Origin: Chitinophagaceae bacterium
Lineage (GTDB): Bacteria; Bacteroidota; Bacteroidia; Chitinophagales; Chitinophagaceae
Direction of reading: 5' to 3'
Length of the DNA stretch: 64,000 nucleotides
Assembly (NCBI GenBank): GCA_947454235.1
Contig: CANGIY010000016.1
Coordinates: forward strand, 1-64,000
Below the pieces are notes generated by a model. That model was not told where the DNA came from. It saw only the letters and a list, made by a program, of their open reading frames with translations, and did no database searches. Positions 61,867 to 64,000 of the stretch are shown piece after piece. Both the position numbers and the translations under genes were made by a program. Within the stretch, counting starts at the first letter, position 1. Each line of letters begins with the position of its first letter.

Positions 61867-62695
61867 TATCGCCCTTTTGGGTGATTAATTGTAGTATATC
61901 AGCCCTTGTGGCACCCTGTTCCCGCTGGTATTTAATAGAGGTTGCTCCCGCCGATTTCGACAGTTTCATATTGCCGGTATCGGTGAGTAACGGGTGGTGG
62001 TGGAACACAGTTTGTTGGAAACCGGGTTGGTTCAATGCCTTAGCCAGTCCTAGTTGCGCGCAAGTAGAATCCCAAAGGTCAATGCCACGTACAACAAGGT
62101 CAACCCCAAAGTGCAGGTCGTCAATCAAAGATGTGAGTTGATATGCCGGAAAACCATCTTTTTTACGCACTACAAAATAGTGCACCGATTCAGGTAATAA
62201 CATATCAACGCCACCATTTTCAAGTGTGTTTACGTGTACTTGTTCCAAACTTGTTGTATCAATCCTCCAGCTTACACCCGGTGTATCGAGCGGAATACTC
62301 TTGTGCATGCAAGTACCTTGATAGTGCCCCAGCGGGTGGTCTTGCAACACTTTAGTACGCGAGCAATCGCAGGCAAATACAAGTCCCGAATCCCTCAATT
62401 GTTCCAGTGCGGCATTATACAAATCCATCCTCTGCAATTGTGACCAGTTCTCTTCAAAATCGGTAACATTGCCGGGACCACCCTTGTACTGAAGTTGCAT
62501 AAACTGCAGCGTGTCAAAGATATCAGCCACATATTCTGGGCGCATACGCTCGCGGTCCATATCATCAATGCGCAACATGATTTCCGCACCATGTTTTTGA
62601 GCTAAAGATGCTGTAACAAGAAACGAATACACATTGCCAATGTGCAAGAACCCACTTGGTGTAGGCGCAAACCGTGTTCTTTTAAATCGCATCAC
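61850..62695 (-). CDS. gluQ: Glutamyl-queuosine tRNA(Asp) synthetase-like (GluQ-RS)
   Basis: This 281-residue protein is the catalytic half of a glutamyl-tRNA synthetase without the anticodon-binding domain. It has RFAPTPSGFLHIGN (HIGH motif), a zinc-site-like CDCSR...GTC stretch (CxC then C) and a KLSKS motif near the end. GluQ-RS attaches glutamate to the queuosine base in the anticodon of tRNA-Asp. The length fits GluQ-RS (about 300). The first codons MMRFK leave either Met as start. Two stem-loops lie upstream, between this gene and the SCO gene. Confidence 0.88.
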   Translation of the reverse strand: MMRFKRTRFAPTPSGFLHIGNVYSFLVTASLAQKHGAEIMLRIDDMDRERMRPEYVADIFDTLQFMQLQYKGGPGNVTDFEENWSQLQRMDLYNAALEQLRDSGLVFACDCSRTKVLQDHPLGHYQGTCMHKSIPLDTPGVSWRIDTTSLEQVHVNTLENGGVDMLLPESVHYFVVRKKDGFPAYQLTSLIDDLHFGVDLVVRGIDLWDSTCAQLGLAKALNQPGFQQTVFHHHPLLTDTGNMKLSKSAGATSIKYQREQGATRADILQLITQKGDTILFS

Positions 62696-62734
62696 TGCCC
62701 TAAAATAATATTTCTGCTGTTAAACACACACTCT

Positions 62735-62784
62735 GGTCTCAGGATTTCCTGAGACCCACCATTCAGGAAGCATGTGCTTCTGAA
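62735..62784. other. Two adjacent stem-loops between the SCO and gluQ genes
   Basis: GGTCTCAGG (62735-62743) pairs perfectly with CCTGAGACC (62748-62756). TTCAG-AAGC (62762-62771, one bulged G) pairs with GCTTCTGAA (62776-62784). Neither is followed by a T run on the minus strand, so they are not classical terminators. They could stabilise the 3' end of the SCO transcript or control gluQ. Confidence 0.5.
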
Positions 62785-62863
62785 AAAAGAATCATAGTCT
62801 ATCCAACAATCATTTGAATCATAGTTCTAAATTTCCTCAAATAACAAACTAAAATACCACCAT

Positions 62864-63544
62864 TTACTCCTCAAGCAACATTTTTATATCTGCTGCTGCT
62901 TTGTCTATTTCGCCCGGTAGTGTGGCATCGTATACACCCCTTATCCTCGACTGTTGGTCAATTAAGAGCATTGCCTGTGTATGGAGAAATTCAGTGGCTT
63001 CTTTTTTAAGGCCTTCCTTCTTTTCAGCGAAAAAAGATTGCCTGCCGAGCGTATTAATTGCTTGTTCGTCGCCGGTAAGTAAGTGCCATTTCATAGGGTT
63101 AATTTCCATCCTTTGGCCATAAGCTGCCAATTGTGCAACACTGTCGGTGCCGGGCATCACCGAAAAAGAAATCATCTGTACGCGTTCGTCTTTAAAAAAA
63201 CTGTCCTGCAACTTTTTTAGGTTATGCATCATAGGTGGGCAAATACTGGTGCAGATGGTGAAGAAGAAATTGGCGGTATAAACCTTGCCCTTTAGCGACT
63301 CGTTGGTAAACGTATGACCAAGCTGATCGCAAAATGAGAACTTGCCTATTTTATGAATATTGTCATACCCTTTGTCACCACGTTTGATCCATTCAGCGGT
63401 AAAATCGGCAGTATTATAAAAGGGCAGTTTTTCAACTTTTGGCTTTGCAGCGCAACCACAAAGCAATAGCATAGCCATTAACTTCAAGCCTGGCAAACTA
63501 GTGCTCGGCACCCGGGATGCAGCTTTGAACTTTGACAATTCCAT
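62864..63544 (-). CDS. SCO1/SenC-family copper chaperone lipoprotein
   Basis: This 226-residue protein has a lipobox LLLCGC (Cys31), preceded by a long polar start; a later Met at 63478 would give a shorter signal. The thioredoxin-like SCO domain has the copper ligands CTSIC (Cys98, Cys102) and a His in FLHTQAMLLID. SCO proteins deliver copper to the CuA site of cytochrome c oxidase or act as thiol reductases. The first 47 bases overlap the end of the upstream MORN-repeat gene, so the two are co-transcribed. No oxidase genes are in view. Confidence 0.88.
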   Translation of the reverse strand: MELSKFKAASRVPSTSLPGLKLMAMLLLCGCAAKPKVEKLPFYNTADFTAEWIKRGDKGYDNIHKIGKFSFCDQLGHTFTNESLKGKVYTANFFFTICTSICPPMMHNLKKLQDSFFKDERVQMISFSVMPGTDSVAQLAAYGQRMEINPMKWHLLTGDEQAINTLGRQSFFAEKKEGLKKEATEFLHTQAMLLIDQQSRIRGVYDATLPGEIDKAAADIKMLLEE

Positions 63545-64000
63545 ATATCCTTTTGTCCTTGATTGTATAATTCGAGATCAGTTGCCCGTTTTCATCCCAC
63601 ACCCTTTGTATGCCTTCGAGTGCACCATTCAGGTAATTAGCTTCTTCGCGAATTTTTCCGCATATGAAATAGGCTCTTTGTGTGCCGTCCAATTGATTGT
63701 TCCTGTAAAAAAGCGTGTATCGGTACTTGCCATTGCGCCACCATCGGTTACTTTGTCCATCCAAAATACCATGAACGAAAGTATTCTCGATCATCTTTTG
63801 ACCATTATCGTAGAATCCAACAAATGTACCATGTGGTAAGCCATCTTTAACCGGCATATCAGAAAGAACCAGGTTACTAGATTGGTCTTCGTGAATATGC
63901 CCATTAAAAGGGCGACCGCCATAGTACCAGCGCCCTTCAACGATATACAGATTGGGGTTGTTTCGCGCTATTTTAAAATCAGGGACTGCAGATTCCCTGC
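63498..64000 (-). CDS. MORN-repeat protein (YwqK-like), 5' end outside window
   Basis: The frame stays open from the window edge (64000) to its stop at 63498, so the N-terminus is missing. The visible 166 residues contain MORN-type repeats of about 22 residues: GGRPFNGHIHE, KDGLPHGTFVGFYDNGQK, HGILDGQSNRWWRNGKYRY, NNQLDGTQRAYF and NGALEGIQRVWDENGQL. Such YwqK-like proteins occur widely in Bacteroidota. The automatic label 'antitoxin YwqK' has little direct support. The gene overlaps the SCO gene start by 47 bases. Confidence 0.8.
   Translation of the reverse strand, partial: RESAVPDFKIARNNPNLYIVEGRWYYGGRPFNGHIHEDQSSNLVLSDMPVKDGLPHGTFVGFYDNGQKMIENTFVHGILDGQSNRWWRNGKYRYTLFYRNNQLDGTQRAYFICGKIREEANYLNGALEGIQRVWDENGQLISNYTIKDKRIYGIVKVQSCIPGAEH

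Noticed and set aside
63498-64000. Calling the MORN-repeat protein a proven antitoxin
   Set aside because: The YwqK antitoxin label is inherited annotation; no toxin gene is adjacent in the visible sequence.

Overview
This window is a chromosomal segment of a member of the Bacteroidota, most likely of the Chitinophagia/Sphingobacteriia type. The evidence is a SusC/SusD pair, the gliding genes gldF and gldG, five proteins with C-terminal type IX secretion (T9SS) sorting domains, DUF4199 membrane proteins, almost no Shine-Dalgarno sequences, and repeated TAnnTTTG promoter elements. The family-level placement is inference. No rRNA or tRNA gene and no convincing CRISPR array was seen.

Layout. 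1-1174: the end of a T9SS-exported protein, a possible 44-residue membrane protein and two terminators. 1260-4859: a compact Mu-like phage early module (MuB-like ATPase, DnaA domain IV protein, unknown protein, Gam, DUF4406), divergent from an S24 self-cleaving repressor; no transposase and no late genes are present. 5112-10560: a susC-susD-lipoprotein operon. 10620-22206: housekeeping and envelope genes (omega-amidase, PBP1C, DUF1015, two DUF4199 proteins around a MerR regulator, L,D-transpeptidase, cyanophycinase-like peptidase, glycyl-tRNA synthetase, thioredoxin-like protein, Nfu). 22424-27445: a four-gene operon of YfiR-like protein, TonB-dependent receptor, sensor kinase and response regulator. 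27446-36409: small secreted proteins, the gldF-gldG-DUF4340 operon, a CoA-type Nudix hydrolase, DUF4197 and a NuoG-like iron-sulfur protein.

36631-47124: two giant neighbouring genes encoding T9SS-exported proteins with 21 and 18 bacterial Ig-like repeats. They share a collinear C-terminal block and so arose by duplication. 47125-55314: an ABC-2 exporter pair, two tandem small T9SS proteins, a lipoprotein followed by a striking C-rich, G-poor tract, a PLP enzyme and a hypothetical protein. 55469-56827: a fluoride riboswitch directly upstream of a CLC-type antiporter with the features of the fluoride-exporting branch. 56833-57899: a Panacea-domain (PanA-like) antitoxin gene followed, two bases after its stop, by a reading frame with a MazF/PemK-like N-terminal pattern that is broken by an in-frame TAA. 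58104-64000: der, sucC, an alpha/beta hydrolase, gluQ, a SCO-family protein and the start-less end of a MORN-repeat protein.

The parts most worth following up are the Panacea operon with its interrupted partner, the fluoride switch/antiporter unit, the YfiR-receptor-kinase signalling operon, the transposase-less Mu module and the duplicated repeat adhesins.
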